From NCBI GenBank assembly GCA_007115705.1, contig QXEO01001868.1, forward strand, positions 310,001-374,000: a DNA stretch of 64,000 bases, in the 5' to 3' direction. Source of the stretch: Dactylis glomerata (taxonomy: Eukaryota > Streptophyta > Magnoliopsida > Poales > Poaceae). The notes beneath the pieces are model-generated. The model saw nothing but the letters and a program-made list of their open reading frames with translations. It did not search any database and was not told where the DNA came from. Each line of letters opens with the position of its first letter. Within the stretch, counting starts at the first letter, position 1. The position numbers and the translations under genes are program-made. Below, one piece after another: positions 43,870 to 56,400 of the stretch.

Positions 43870-44499
43870 GCACGTTTAGAGAACGGGACACGCATATATT
43901 CTCCAAACCGTTGAACTCAGGATGGCAGCAGGGCTCATTCTGAAGCATAGGCCAACGACTATAGTTTCTAGTAGGTTTTCCAAGCAACAAATTGGATGTA
44001 CAGGCCTTGTATGAGTAGAGATATAGTATGCCACTTGAGATATATGTATGCCACAATCATTTCATCAATTAGAATGTAAGGACAATAATTGTAGCTCTGA
44101 ATAAGACACAAGAAGTTATCATAGACTTGCGTTGTGAATACAATATTCTTCAATGGAACACCTAACACTGAAAACACGGGAGCACTAGTACTCCTAACCA
44201 ACTACAGCATCATCCTTTATGCGATGAGATGAGAAGACGGATCCCCTAAAATACCAAACCTTCACCTAGCTATACATTGCTAAGTCACATGCGCCACAAT
44301 GTCATCTTCTTGGAAGCATTACTAACTCTATTACTTGATGCCAACAACAATGGCATTGATGAATCAACCATCAACTGTGTCAAAATCACAAATATGACCA
44401 TCTTGGATTCTGGTCGAGAAACTGTCCTGTCCTGGCTTGTCCAAATGGAGTCAATGGGATACACATATGGCATCAGTTGCTAAGTTAAGGTAGGCGATA

Positions 44500-47400
44500 T
44501 TATGGTTTCTGATGCACTGCTGGTTCTTGTAATTTGTTGGACCTCTCTGGTTCAACCCTCACAGCACCTGGCTCGTCTATGGCCATCGAACTTGCATCAG
44601 TAGGCTACAGATGACAATCGCCAGCACAGTTGTGGTTAGAGTGCCATCTAGGACTTCAAAAAACAACAGTCTAGGCCAGTATGCTGGAGTTTTAGCTATG
44701 TCAAATGTACAATTTTACTACTACTAGAGTTCTTCCAATTCTAAGTTCACATAAAAAAAGAAAACTTACAGGGGTTTGTCTCGAGGAGCCAACTCCATCA
44801 GCCACAGGTTCTGTGCCCCTCGCTTGTTCCGTAGCTACTCCATTTCCATGCTGCTGCATACCAATAAAAGAAATATTACAAACAATAAATTATAGCATCT
44901 ACAAAAGTTGCGTAAATTAATTATATGAATGGTGCGCTTTTATAATTGGGCCAACAATAGCCATATAAACAGTAGATACTATGTTTTGAAATTATATTAC
45001 AAACAATAAATTATAACCGGGCTGCCTGGACCCCCGCAAAGCGGGAGCTTCATGCACCGGGCTGCCCTTTTTTATCAGACTAATGCAGTAAGAGCCTCTC
45101 AACCTTTCATACTTTTTGCTGGTTAAGACAAAAAAGGATAAACTGCAGCATGCATTATAGACACAAGGTGTTGCTACTTAGATGTCTGCAAGCATACATT
45201 ACATACAAAGATAATCATAACTTTATGCATATACCATTAAATTAGTATGAGTGAAAACAGAACTAAAGTACCTGATCTGTAGCCTCGGTTTCAGCAGATT
45301 CTCTCTTAACTCTCATGCTCTGAATACTGCTCCTCCTACAGGAGGAAATGACAGAGATCAGAACACATGGTGTTGCTATAAATAATCAACAGCATGATTA
45401 AGGTACCAAATGAAAAAAGAACACCTTTCAGAGTCCTCCATAGGCTTGACATCATCCATTTCCATATCAGAATCACCATGATGCCTTTCATCAGGATTCT
45501 CTAGATCTTCATCTTTCTGTACCCAACATAAATGCAACTTAGCGAATATATGATGAATGCTAGCCATGCTGCTTCCAAAACTACGACTACAGTCAATGAG
45601 CATTAGTGAACACATCTGGAGCTAATACCAAAATATCGGTATGTTGCACTATAACACATAACTCAACCTCAGGTCATGACCTCAAAATGGTTCCATATTT
45701 CCATGTTATAGCAAGACAAATACAATAACCTCTAGCAATGAACCCATTGGTCTTTAGCCACCCAGCAAGAAGTGAACAGAAGAAAAAATATTCATACAGA
45801 TAACTGACAAGGTTAGCAAGCTTTCAGGCTTATCAACTGGTAGCATACAATTGATTTATGTACAGCTATTTGTACTGATAACACCTACAAAGTATGAAGC
45901 ACTAGTTGGCTGCATGAAATGGGCAGAGAACTTTCTTCCAAATTTTATCAAATGAGTAGATTTACTGTTCCCAGCACTAATGCACCACAAAATGGAGAAA
46001 ACGGGTAAATTAGGCAAGGACTACTGCAAATCGCTACTTTCAGTGTTCATTCATACCAACCAAACTGCAAATGCATGAGGACAAGGTTTGGCATGGACGT
46101 GGTATTTTAGCCATTTTTAACCCAAAGAAGGCCATCTACTAGCTTTTTTCTATGGTAAATCTATTCTCAGGGCGCCCGGTAGATGTCCAAACCCGGTGGG
46201 CTGACGTGCACCATCGGATCGACCAGCTGACTCGCTCCTGCTGTTGGTTCAATCCCCTGATGAAATTGGTCAAACACGCCCCACCCTCTCCGCTCATCTC
46301 TCCCCTCCACGACTCGCTTAATCTCGCTACCGGAGGCGCCCCACGAGGCCGACCACGCTGCACCCAGGCGAGGCCGCGAGGGACCTTCTCGAGGAGGCTG
46401 GAGACACATGCATAGGCCCTGTGGCCGCTTCGGCCATCCCTCGGTCAGCGGCGGCAGTTCAACCTCCGGCTCCATGGACTGCGCATCGAGTTTGTTGGAC
46501 GGACGCGGGATCCAGTCCAGCCACCGCATTTTTTTTTGAGGGACAGTCCGGCCACCGCATTAGTTTCCTGGTCCGAAGGGTGAATAGTATCTTGGCGGCT
46601 CCTCTTCATTGTAGTCTGTCTGGGCCAACTTGCAGGGAAACTCAGCACTCCTGCCGCCGCCGCGCCAACGAGGGAGCTGCGTATCTGCATCAAAGGCTCA
46701 AGGCAGTTGGGCTCCGTGGACTGCGCATCGAGTTTGTTGGACGGACGTGGGATCCAGTCCAGCCACCGCATTTTTTTTTTTGAGGGACAGTCCGGCCACC
46801 GCATTAGTTTCCTGGTCCGAAGGGTGAATAGTATCTTGGCGGCTCCTCTTCATTGTAGTCTGTCTGGGCCAACTTGCAGGGAAACTCAGCACTCCTGCCG
46901 CCACCGCGCCAACGAGGGAGCTGCGTATCTGCATCAAAGGCTCAAGGCAGTTGTCGGATCGTCATGCGTACAGCAGGGTCGTCGTTCTACCTTCCATTGA
47001 GGCCACGTCCACCCACCGCCCTCCTATGTGGCTGGGTCGAGCTGACTCCTCCATGTAGCATGTGTGTGTGAAATCGCTACTATGTCGATGTGTGAAGAGC
47101 TAGCTTGTAATCGATGTGTTCTGGAATGAGCTGTAGCCATGTACATGAGATGTTTGACGAGCTGCCTATGTCAAGCTAGCATATGAATTATGTGTGTGCG
47201 CGCACCAGAAACTATATGACCTTCATGGCATCAAGGAATTGGTTATTCCATTTCTGTTCGTTGTGATCGTTTGGTGGCAAGGCCCCATGGATGGTGACAT
47301 AGACACAAATATTCATGGCGGCGATGGACAGGCTCACTTACTAGACGGCGCGGAATAGGGTCTGCGGCGGATGACGGCCACGACACGTGTGCCAGAATGG

Positions 47401-50400
47401 CATTCAGCTCGCAACTTCTCTTGGTTTAGGGGCTATGGGCACTATTTTCTATTTAGCTACGTGAAATTAATTTGTCAATTTGTGAGCGCTCTACTATGTT
47501 GCGGAATAGGGACCGCGGAGGAAGACGGCCACGACGAGTGTGCCGGCATGGCGTGTGGCTCAATGCATGTCGTGGAGATCAACTTCTCTCCAAGTTTAGG
47601 GGCTATGGGCACCATTTTCTATTTAGCTACTTTGTTCATGTAGATTATATTTCGTGTAGAGTGAAATTAATTTCTCAATTTGTGAATGCTCTATTATGTT
47701 GCAAGTAAATCGTATCTAAGGTGATGTAGTTACCCTGCACAGCAAATAATAGTTATCAGACCTGTAGTGATGAAGTTACCCATCGGTTTTACGGTATGAT
47801 TATCACCATAAAATCAATGTAGTTTATCCTACACACTAGGTAATAGTTACCAACCATGTACTTGTGTAGTTACATATCTGTTTCACGGTATGGTTAGCTC
47901 CATAAATTAATATAGTTGCCCTCCTCTCTAGGCAATAGTACGAACACAATACTTATGGAGTTACCCAAATGTTCAAGTTACAGTTATCTCCACGGTATCG
48001 ACGTAGTTACCCTGTCATTTAGCTAACCCTTACCAACCGAGAAGTTACCCTATTCAAGGTATAGACGTATAATTATCACTAGAGAATCGATGTAGTTACT
48101 CTGCTCTTTGGCTTAGTTACCAACCTAGTACAGATGTAGCTCTCCAAGTTTCTAGAGTATATTTATCACCAATGAGTCAATACAGTTACACTGCCCGTTT
48201 GCTAAAATTTACCAACCCAGTACTGATGGAGTTACACACGTGTTTTGTGCATATTTGGGGGTAACTTTTATGCACATTGGTGAGTTCTATGCTATTATGT
48301 GGCTAACTTATATGTTTTCATAAGGGTAACTTTTGTGCATATTGGTGGGTAACTCATGTGATATGTGTTAGGGGGTAACTATGGTGTTTTACTAGGGTTT
48401 TTTATGTTTATTTATTTATTTTCATATGCCAATGTGCACAGCTTATTTTTGTGCATGTTTGTGGTTGATCAACTACATGCTGCGGTGCGGATATTGCATT
48501 AGCTATATTATCATTCAAAACATCCTCATCCAAACCAACAATGTTTTACGGTTGGCCCTTAAATTGTTGTAGCAGTTGTTTTGGTCATCATTTTTTAGTA
48601 AATCATCAAGGCTTTCAACCCTAGTTGTCACTTTGTTAGACACATCACCTGCAAGTGAGTTAGCCATTGCACTTTTTTATGGTATGGAAGAACTTCAGTG
48701 CTAACTAGTGGACAACTAAACACAGATGGGTAACTTCAGTGCTAACTAATGTGTAACTTAACTCAAAACGCATGGGTAATTTCATTGCTAACTACTCCAT
48801 CCGTTCCAAAATATAAGATATTTTAGCCGATCATTGCCATGCATATATGTAGAATCTTTCAGTGTGTAGGTTAAAAATAAAAGGAATGAACCTATATACT
48901 AAAAGATGTCCACATACATGCATGGCAATGATCGGCCATCTTATATTTTGGAATGGAGGGAGTAGTGGGTAACTTAACAAAACATGCATGGATAACTTTA
49001 CTAACTAGTGGCTAACTAGAATGTTAATTGGTGGGGTAACTAGTACATTCGAGCATGAGTTACTTCAACGATATATTTTGGTAGGTAAACACTAGTGGGA
49101 ATATAATACACAGTAGAATGGATAAGTTCAGAACTAACATGTGGGTAACTATAATATTAACTGGTGGTGACTACAGTGTTAACTAGTGGGTAACTAATGC
49201 ATTCAAGCATCACCAAAATTGATTTAGTTACCTCTGCCCTCTAGCTGATAATTATCCACACATTACTTGTTGCCCTTCTACTTTTGGGTGTAGCTTGTCA
49301 CCATGAAATTGATATAGTTATAGTACTAGTACTTATGAGTTGCCCGGCTGTTTTCTCTATTACTATAGTGTAGCAGTTTTGAATTTGGATTTACCACTTC
49401 TCTCTTTCCGCCAAAACAACCCAAGTGATTCTCAGCCGTTGATATGCCATACAGAGCTTGCATCTATCATTCATCAAAGTTGAGAATCTGACGGCCAATA
49501 TGCATGGGATTCGCCCCTGCCATGCGCAGAAAGTCTGCTATGCACCAGCTCTACTAAGTGCGAAAAGAGAGTAGGAGCTAGAGGATTATTCTAGAAGCCT
49601 GTACGTTCACCTAAAGGGTTCTGAGTACTGTGCGATTGATCTAGAGAAATTCCTGATCTGTTGTGGTGATTGATCTAGAGTATCTTCTCTAGGAGAAAAT
49701 TAAAAATGGTGGCGCCGCTGATTATCTTAGAGGTATGTTAAGCCACCAAAGTCATTTTGGAACTACTGCTATTAAACTAACTAACTAAGAAATGAACAAT
49801 AACTAGAACACTTCAACATTATGTGAACTTCACAGTCAACGTAAATGTTTGAAAACTTACTAGTTTGAAACTCACGAAAGATAATTCACCCGGTTAAAAC
49901 TACGTAAGATAATTTCAAAAAAAAAAACTACATAAGATAGTCCTCTAGGTATCAACCTACTCTTTACATTTCTCTAAAATATGACCATAAGAACTCATAA
50001 TGATACTTAGCCATCCATACAGATTTTGTGCTCTGTATAATCGTATTTAGCAAGACCCGAAACACTATTTTACATAAGTTCACAGCGTGTGTTTTTTGCA
50101 AATTCCTCCATTCACTATTATACGATATTTTAATATGAACTAGAGACAGACTGAAATGAGTGAACATGCACACAGACATGCGTATAGGCACATGCATTTT
50201 TGAAAAGAAAAATCTAAAATATATAGTAGTGAACTGGGGAGTATTACAATCCTATATGTTTCGTTGAACTTGGAGCATTTACTATAATGAAGGTATTTAA
50301 TTCAAAAAATTACTTGTGTATTTTGATTATTTTAACAAAATTCATATTAGTACTTAATTAGAGTATACAATAACATGCCACATCCATGTAAACTTTAGGA

Positions 50401-53400
50401 AAAACCAATAAAACAATATTAAAAATAGGTCATAAATTCAATTGTACAACATGAAAAATGTCGTGTGTTATTAGATGTCTACTCCATAATATATAACCCT
50501 TTTTTTTAAAAGGTGCACTCTTCAATTTTATTTCTTAACGTGCAAAGCACGTGCTATGTACTAGTAGTGTATAGTTACTTGTGTGTGATATAGTCACCAT
50601 GCCAAGTGGTCACTTATGAAACAACTAGGTCGTAACTTCTAAAATAAGAAAAAAATAAAAAGAACCGAAAGCGAGATATTGTTCCAAGCCAACAACAATT
50701 TTATAGGGATGGTAACTAAGGTACTTTAGATTAGATAACTAACATGTTACAGGTGGGTAACTTTCGTGTCCAAAAGGAGTCATTCAAACATAGCAACATG
50801 GGATCTAGTTTCGAAGATCTAACTAGCCCAATGGTGAAAATGGATTCTACGTGCTACGGTCTGAGTAACTCTTGTGTTAGGGATGGTTAACTTACATGCT
50901 ACGGCCTTGATAACCAGTTTATATGGTGGGTACCTTATGTGTTATAGGGTGGATAACTTTTGTGCTACGACCTGGGTAACTCGCGTGTTCATGGGTAACT
51001 TTTAGGTCCAAAATCATCCAAACATATCAATATGGGATCTAGTTTGGAAGATCTCATCGCGATTAGCCCAATTGTGAAAACGTTGAGCTACAAATTTGGA
51101 GTTACCAATCTGTTCAGTCTATAGTTTTCAACACAACAGCAGTGAGTTCCAAAAATGTTTTAGTGTATAGTTATTGACTGTCCACGATCAAGTTACCGTT
51201 CTAAAGCAGTAACTCACTTATGAAACTAGGTGCTAACTTCTAAGCTTGAAATTTTTGAAAAAGAATAATCCAAATTGAGATCTAGTGCTAATCTGAAGAT
51301 AGGGCGGGTAACTTAGCAACTACATCCTAGATAACTCATGTGTCATTGGTCGGTACTATCGGGTCAAAAAAAATTCATCGAAACATATCGGCATGGGATC
51401 TAGTTTTGACAATCTCGCAGCGACTAGTCCAAAAGTGAAAACAAATCCAAAATCGGATAAATATTTTGAGCTATAAAACTTCTAATTTTTTTGGATTTCC
51501 ACATTTAATGGTGCTGACATAATCAATTTTGTCATTTCCTCACTATGCACTATGCGTTGGATTTTTTTGGTCATAGACGAGCCTATCCGATTTTTTTTCA
51601 AATGTCCTATTCCATGCATGTAGGCGTCGGGAGGCTGTCGGAAATTTATTTTTTTAAACGCCAGTTGCAGTTTGCTTTCTAGCAGGCGTCATTTATGTAG
51701 CAGCATCCTTTTTCTATACTTATATTTTTAGAAAAGAAATCCACTTCACCACCTCAAAGAATTGGCGATGCTCAAATAAGCTATTTATCATCTAACCTAA
51801 CCCCAAACAATTGGTGATTGGTGGTCGATCAACTCAACCCCTAGATCAGTTTTGAAAGGTGGTTCTGAGAACATGGTTTGCAGTATTAACACATGGGATA
51901 CCATGCCACCAAATGGCAGCCATGTGATTCTCATCTCATATTCTTCCTCCCACATATCCCTCCTCTCCCCATCTGACTCCCACTCCCAGTTCATTCATGC
52001 TTTGCAGCATCTAAAACCACTTTTCCCATACAGCACCTTTGCAGCTCTTTGCTCTGTAGCTTGCGACCTCCTCGTCAACATAGCCACAGCCGTCACAAGA
52101 GCACCTCAGGACACCACAGCCTGAACCACAAGCAGTCACCACAGCTCACTGCTGTCGGAGTTCTACCACCGTCCTGTTTTGGCATGTCGCGCCAACATTC
52201 AGGCTGTTGCTGGACGCGTGTCTGATACACCGTGCAGGACCCCAAACGCAGGTTCGTGTTTGCAGAGAAGGTGTTTGCAGGAATGCATTTCCTTCTGCTG
52301 ATTCATTCATGATATGTCTCATGAAATATTTACTTTTCTTGAGAAATGGTTGATTGGATTGCTCTAGTTGGGAATTTCTGTGCCATTTTAGGTGGCTTCC
52401 ACACATGCAACACCGGGTATATTTCTACCACAATGGCTATACTGCCTATGAAAATCACCATCGGGGTGAAATAATCCAAAATAAGATTTTAGGGAGTTAA
52501 ATGAGATGAAAATAGTTTAGAGGTTATTTGAGCCTAGCCAATAGTCTCAGGGGTGTAAGTGATGTTTTCCCCTTGTATTTATGGAAATGACATGTGTGGT
52601 CCTTGCAGTACTGGAAACTTAGCACTTCATTAGAAGTGCATAATAAAAGTCAACATTCAGCCTCCACACAAATGGTCAGTGTTTTTCAGATTAACTGGAT
52701 CAATGGTGTGAAAGCCTTTTTATTACTTTATCTGATGTATGCTAGAGTACATGAAATAGTTGCTCGAAAGATTACCTCAGGTTGCTCGGCCTCAGGAGGT
52801 CGCTCTTGAAACTGAACACTAGGAGCATGTCGGAGTTTTGTAAGATTATCGAGAAGTCTTGATCTTATTTCATCCAATTGTCTGTTTGTGTTTTTGTTCT
52901 CCATGTTACTTGGTGCAACATGAAGAGTATAATCTGGACCAAAATACTCATAATACTCATTTAGCGGCATCTTGTCAGCAAGCTCATGACCAAGTGCCAC
53001 TCCCGTCTGCACAAACAAAGGGCGGAAGGAACATCAGTAAGTGAATTGGTGAAAACTGAAAAGGCATATATGTAGAAAAAGGCAATAGAACCCCCCAAAG
53101 ACTTCAAATACCTCTCTGTTAATGATGATTTATATACTACGTTCTAACTTTCATTGTAAAAATTATAATTAAGTGTTATATGTTTCATGCAGTACAAAAA
53201 TATAAACATATTTATCACTGAACAATAAATAACCTTGTGTCAAATGCATTACAAGCATTATATTCAACTAAGGAATAACTAAATCAATACAAGACTAAAT
53301 ATAGTCGATTGGTTGAGAATGGCACATACTCTAATTCTACACAAAATTTCATGATTCCATCCAATACTTCTGCGCTGTTTCTTTCATCCAAAAATATTTA

Positions 53401-56400
53401 TTCTACAACTTTATTTCTACACTATTTTAATATTTTATCCCAAAATACATCTTTTATGTATTATTGATATAAATGAATTTCGATTGTGTTAATGCTATCA
53501 ATCGTTATCATTGGTTGCATAGTATATCCGGCCACTGGCATGCTAAACTCTTGGCTCTACCGCCTGAAGTCTACAAAACTTGAGAAAATAGTAGCCACTA
53601 ATGTTGTACTCCCTCCGACCCATATTACTCTTCGCTGCTATGGATGTACCTAGACACATTTTAGTGCTAGATACATCCATACTAGCGAAGAGTAATATGG
53701 GTCAGAGAGAGTATCATTTTAAGTAAAAAAAATATTGTGGCTTTGTGGCAACATAAACGAAAAATATCACAGAAACTATTTGACTTAACTTTGCAATACA
53801 GTTTAATAGATTACAGTGTATCTTATTTTAAGTACTGCACTGGAATAGCATGATTTAGTTTTTTTTAATGTATTGTATGCAGCAGCATGTTGAGGAACCG
53901 AAACAACGATGGGGCCACTGTAGCACACAGTTTAGGGCATGTTTGGTTGCCTTCCACACTGGCACACTCTACCACACTTATGTGCCACAAGTGTGGCAAG
54001 CCACAGTTTTAGTGGCAGCGAAATTTGTCACCACACTATTTTGCAAAAGTTGGCTACCAAATAAGTCTAACAGGTACGATAAAACCCTAAGAAAGTGTGG
54101 GTCGCCACAACTGTGGCTGCAACCAAACACTTGCCTGCCTAACCAATCAAAACTGTGTTCTACGAAAAGAAGCTTGGTCCAAAACCAAGAAACACCATTA
54201 CGTGCAGGATTAAGATGGTGTGGCGACATAATGGATAATGCGTGACAGCTACGAAGCAGCGATGTCCTAACAATATCTTGAGACGGAAACATGTTGGAAT
54301 GCTTTAGGATCTGTTTGGAAGAGGAATGTCTTTTTTGGTAAACTTTCGCTATTCAGTTCAAATTTGACATAAATACCAAAAACTTTTCGCAGAGTAACCA
54401 TTTTCCTAAAAGGCCCTTGTAGCTTTTAAACATAGGTGTAAAACCTATGAGCCAGTAATTTTCCTTTCCAAAAAGTAGAGACCTACATCATATCGTCATA
54501 TGTATTGTAATACGGCTTTATGGATATGATGATTACATGGAGATACAAGACATTTCTAAGTATAACAATAGTTGATAAAAATATTCGCATTATATAGACA
54601 AAATCATGACATGCTTTCTTCGCACTAGTAGCATATAGAAGAGAAGTAGATTTGCACAGCATGGCATTTTTCACATAAGTATAATCATAAATGTCAAATC
54701 ACATTGCCAAGCCTGTGTATCCATGTTAAATCATGTGCGCATAGTATTGGTGCTACAGAGGATGCTAGAACTTTCTTATTTTACACAACCAGATACTAGT
54801 AAAGCCACAACCTATTAGGCTATTAGCATACAACGGCAGTGCCACTGTAGCATATAATTGAAACATGGGTACCGATACCAATCAAAATGTGTCATATGAA
54901 AAGAAGGTATTATGCAAAGCCAAGAAACATATTAGGTGCAGGATGAGGGTGGTTGGTGACAAAATGCACAATTAGTGTTAGCTATGTCCTAACAATTACT
55001 TGAGACGAAAACATGACAGTGTGCTTTATGGGTTTTGAACACAGGCATCAAACTCATTAAGTACTCCCTCCGACCCATATTACTTTTCGCTAATATGGAC
55101 GTATCTATCACTAAAATGTGTCTAGATACATCTACATTTGCGAAGAGTATTATGGGTCGGAGGGAGTAGATTTTTTTTTCGTTTCACTAAAACAAAGACC
55201 TACAGCATTAACACATATGTATTGTACCAGAAGCTTTATGGATATGAGTAGGTAAAGCAACAAAAGAATTTTATTAGCATAGCAACAAATGTTAGGGATA
55301 TTGCTTATGGAAATTCAATTCGAAATTGTGTGCCATGGTAGATGGACGGGTGTCAATCCACATCCACCCAGTTCTTTCATAATATTGTACGACTTTCAGG
55401 TTGCTCTATCATGGTTTCGGAGCACAGTAGCATCCCAGGCCATGGGAGCAATAGTCGCATATGTAGAAGAGAAGCTTGTATAACATGATATTCGAATAAC
55501 AACGCGGATTTGCTACCACCGGTGGTAGCTATGCATGCATGCATAGTCCTTGGATTGTGTGAGCATGATATTCCTACCGTATGCGATGTAGAGAGCAGGA
55601 GATGATGGTGATAACGGATGAAAGGCTTCCGTTTGTTGCATGCATATGGTACTTCTGAATGGCTACTTAGGATGGCAACCGTGGATGGCTAGAGTAGGTG
55701 GTGATTTGGGACATGTCATGCCGAGTTGCCATGCACATTTTCATAACCAGGCAGGTGGTGATTTCGGACATGCCATGCCTAGTTGCCTTGCACACTCTCC
55801 TAACCAAGTAACCTGCCGAGTTGCCTTGCATGTTTTCCTAACCGAGCATGTGGTGATTTCGGGAATGCCATGTCTAGTTGCCTTGCACACTCTCCTAACA
55901 AAGTAACCACCTAGACATGCCATGTGATATAGCCATCTTGCTAAGCCATATCTGTAGTTTTGGATGGATTGGTTGAGTGGATGGTGTAGTAGGTGTGTGT
56001 GTGTGGTTAGTTTGGGCGGATAATCCAATAGGTTGCATGGTGTGGTGTGTTGGGGTGGCTGTGTTGAGAGGTGGTGAGAGATGGAGATATGCATGCAAAC
56101 GCCGTTGCTTTCTCTTCTGTTAAATCTTGTGCTCTCGGTAGGAAAAGTCATGCTCCCTATAGAGGATCTAATGGTGGATGGTGGGTGCATAGCTACCACC
56201 GGTGGTAGAAGGCTATTTTGCATTCGAATAATTACTCTATGTATGTCAAGTCACTTTGGCAACTCGGAGTGTCCATGATAAATCATATACATGTTGAAGC
56301 TAATAAATAACTTTCTTGTTTCACACAATCAGACATTTCAAACGCAATTAATATGTCGAATAATGCAGAACAGAAGTGGAAATATTCTAGAAAATGTGTT

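Larger units (their letters stand above)
53880..56340. repeat. ancient tandem duplication in deacetylase intron 2
   Basis: Unit 1 (about 53.88-54.83 kb) and unit 2 (about 54.83-56.34 kb) share matching landmarks in the same order: gccactgtagca; gaaaagaag ... gccaagaaac ... aggtgcagga; gctatgtcctaacaat; agacctaca ... catatgtattg ... gctttatggatatga; gcatat[a/g]...agaagagaag; and aatgtcaa[a/g]tcac...tgtccatg. Unit 1 carries a Tourist-like MITE; unit 2 carries a Stowaway and a 722-bp element. Subtracting those insertions leaves units of similar length. Confidence 0.75.

Noticed and set aside
43412..43879. 155-aa single open frame
   Set aside because: It reads upstream of the TATA box, through the intron of the peptide gene, and shifts out of frame in exon 2. 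The two-exon model fits promoter, splice sites and signal peptide better.
44285..44473. Considered as the last exon of the deacetylase
   Set aside because: The exon at 44604-44500 continues the frame with the expected grass HD1 C-terminus (SSMAIDEPGAV ... HQKP) and stop; 44285-44473 does not resemble it.
55640..55906. 88-aa frame with repeated GHAMPSC-like units
   Set aside because: It is the translation of a minisatellite inside a non-autonomous element, not a repeat protein.
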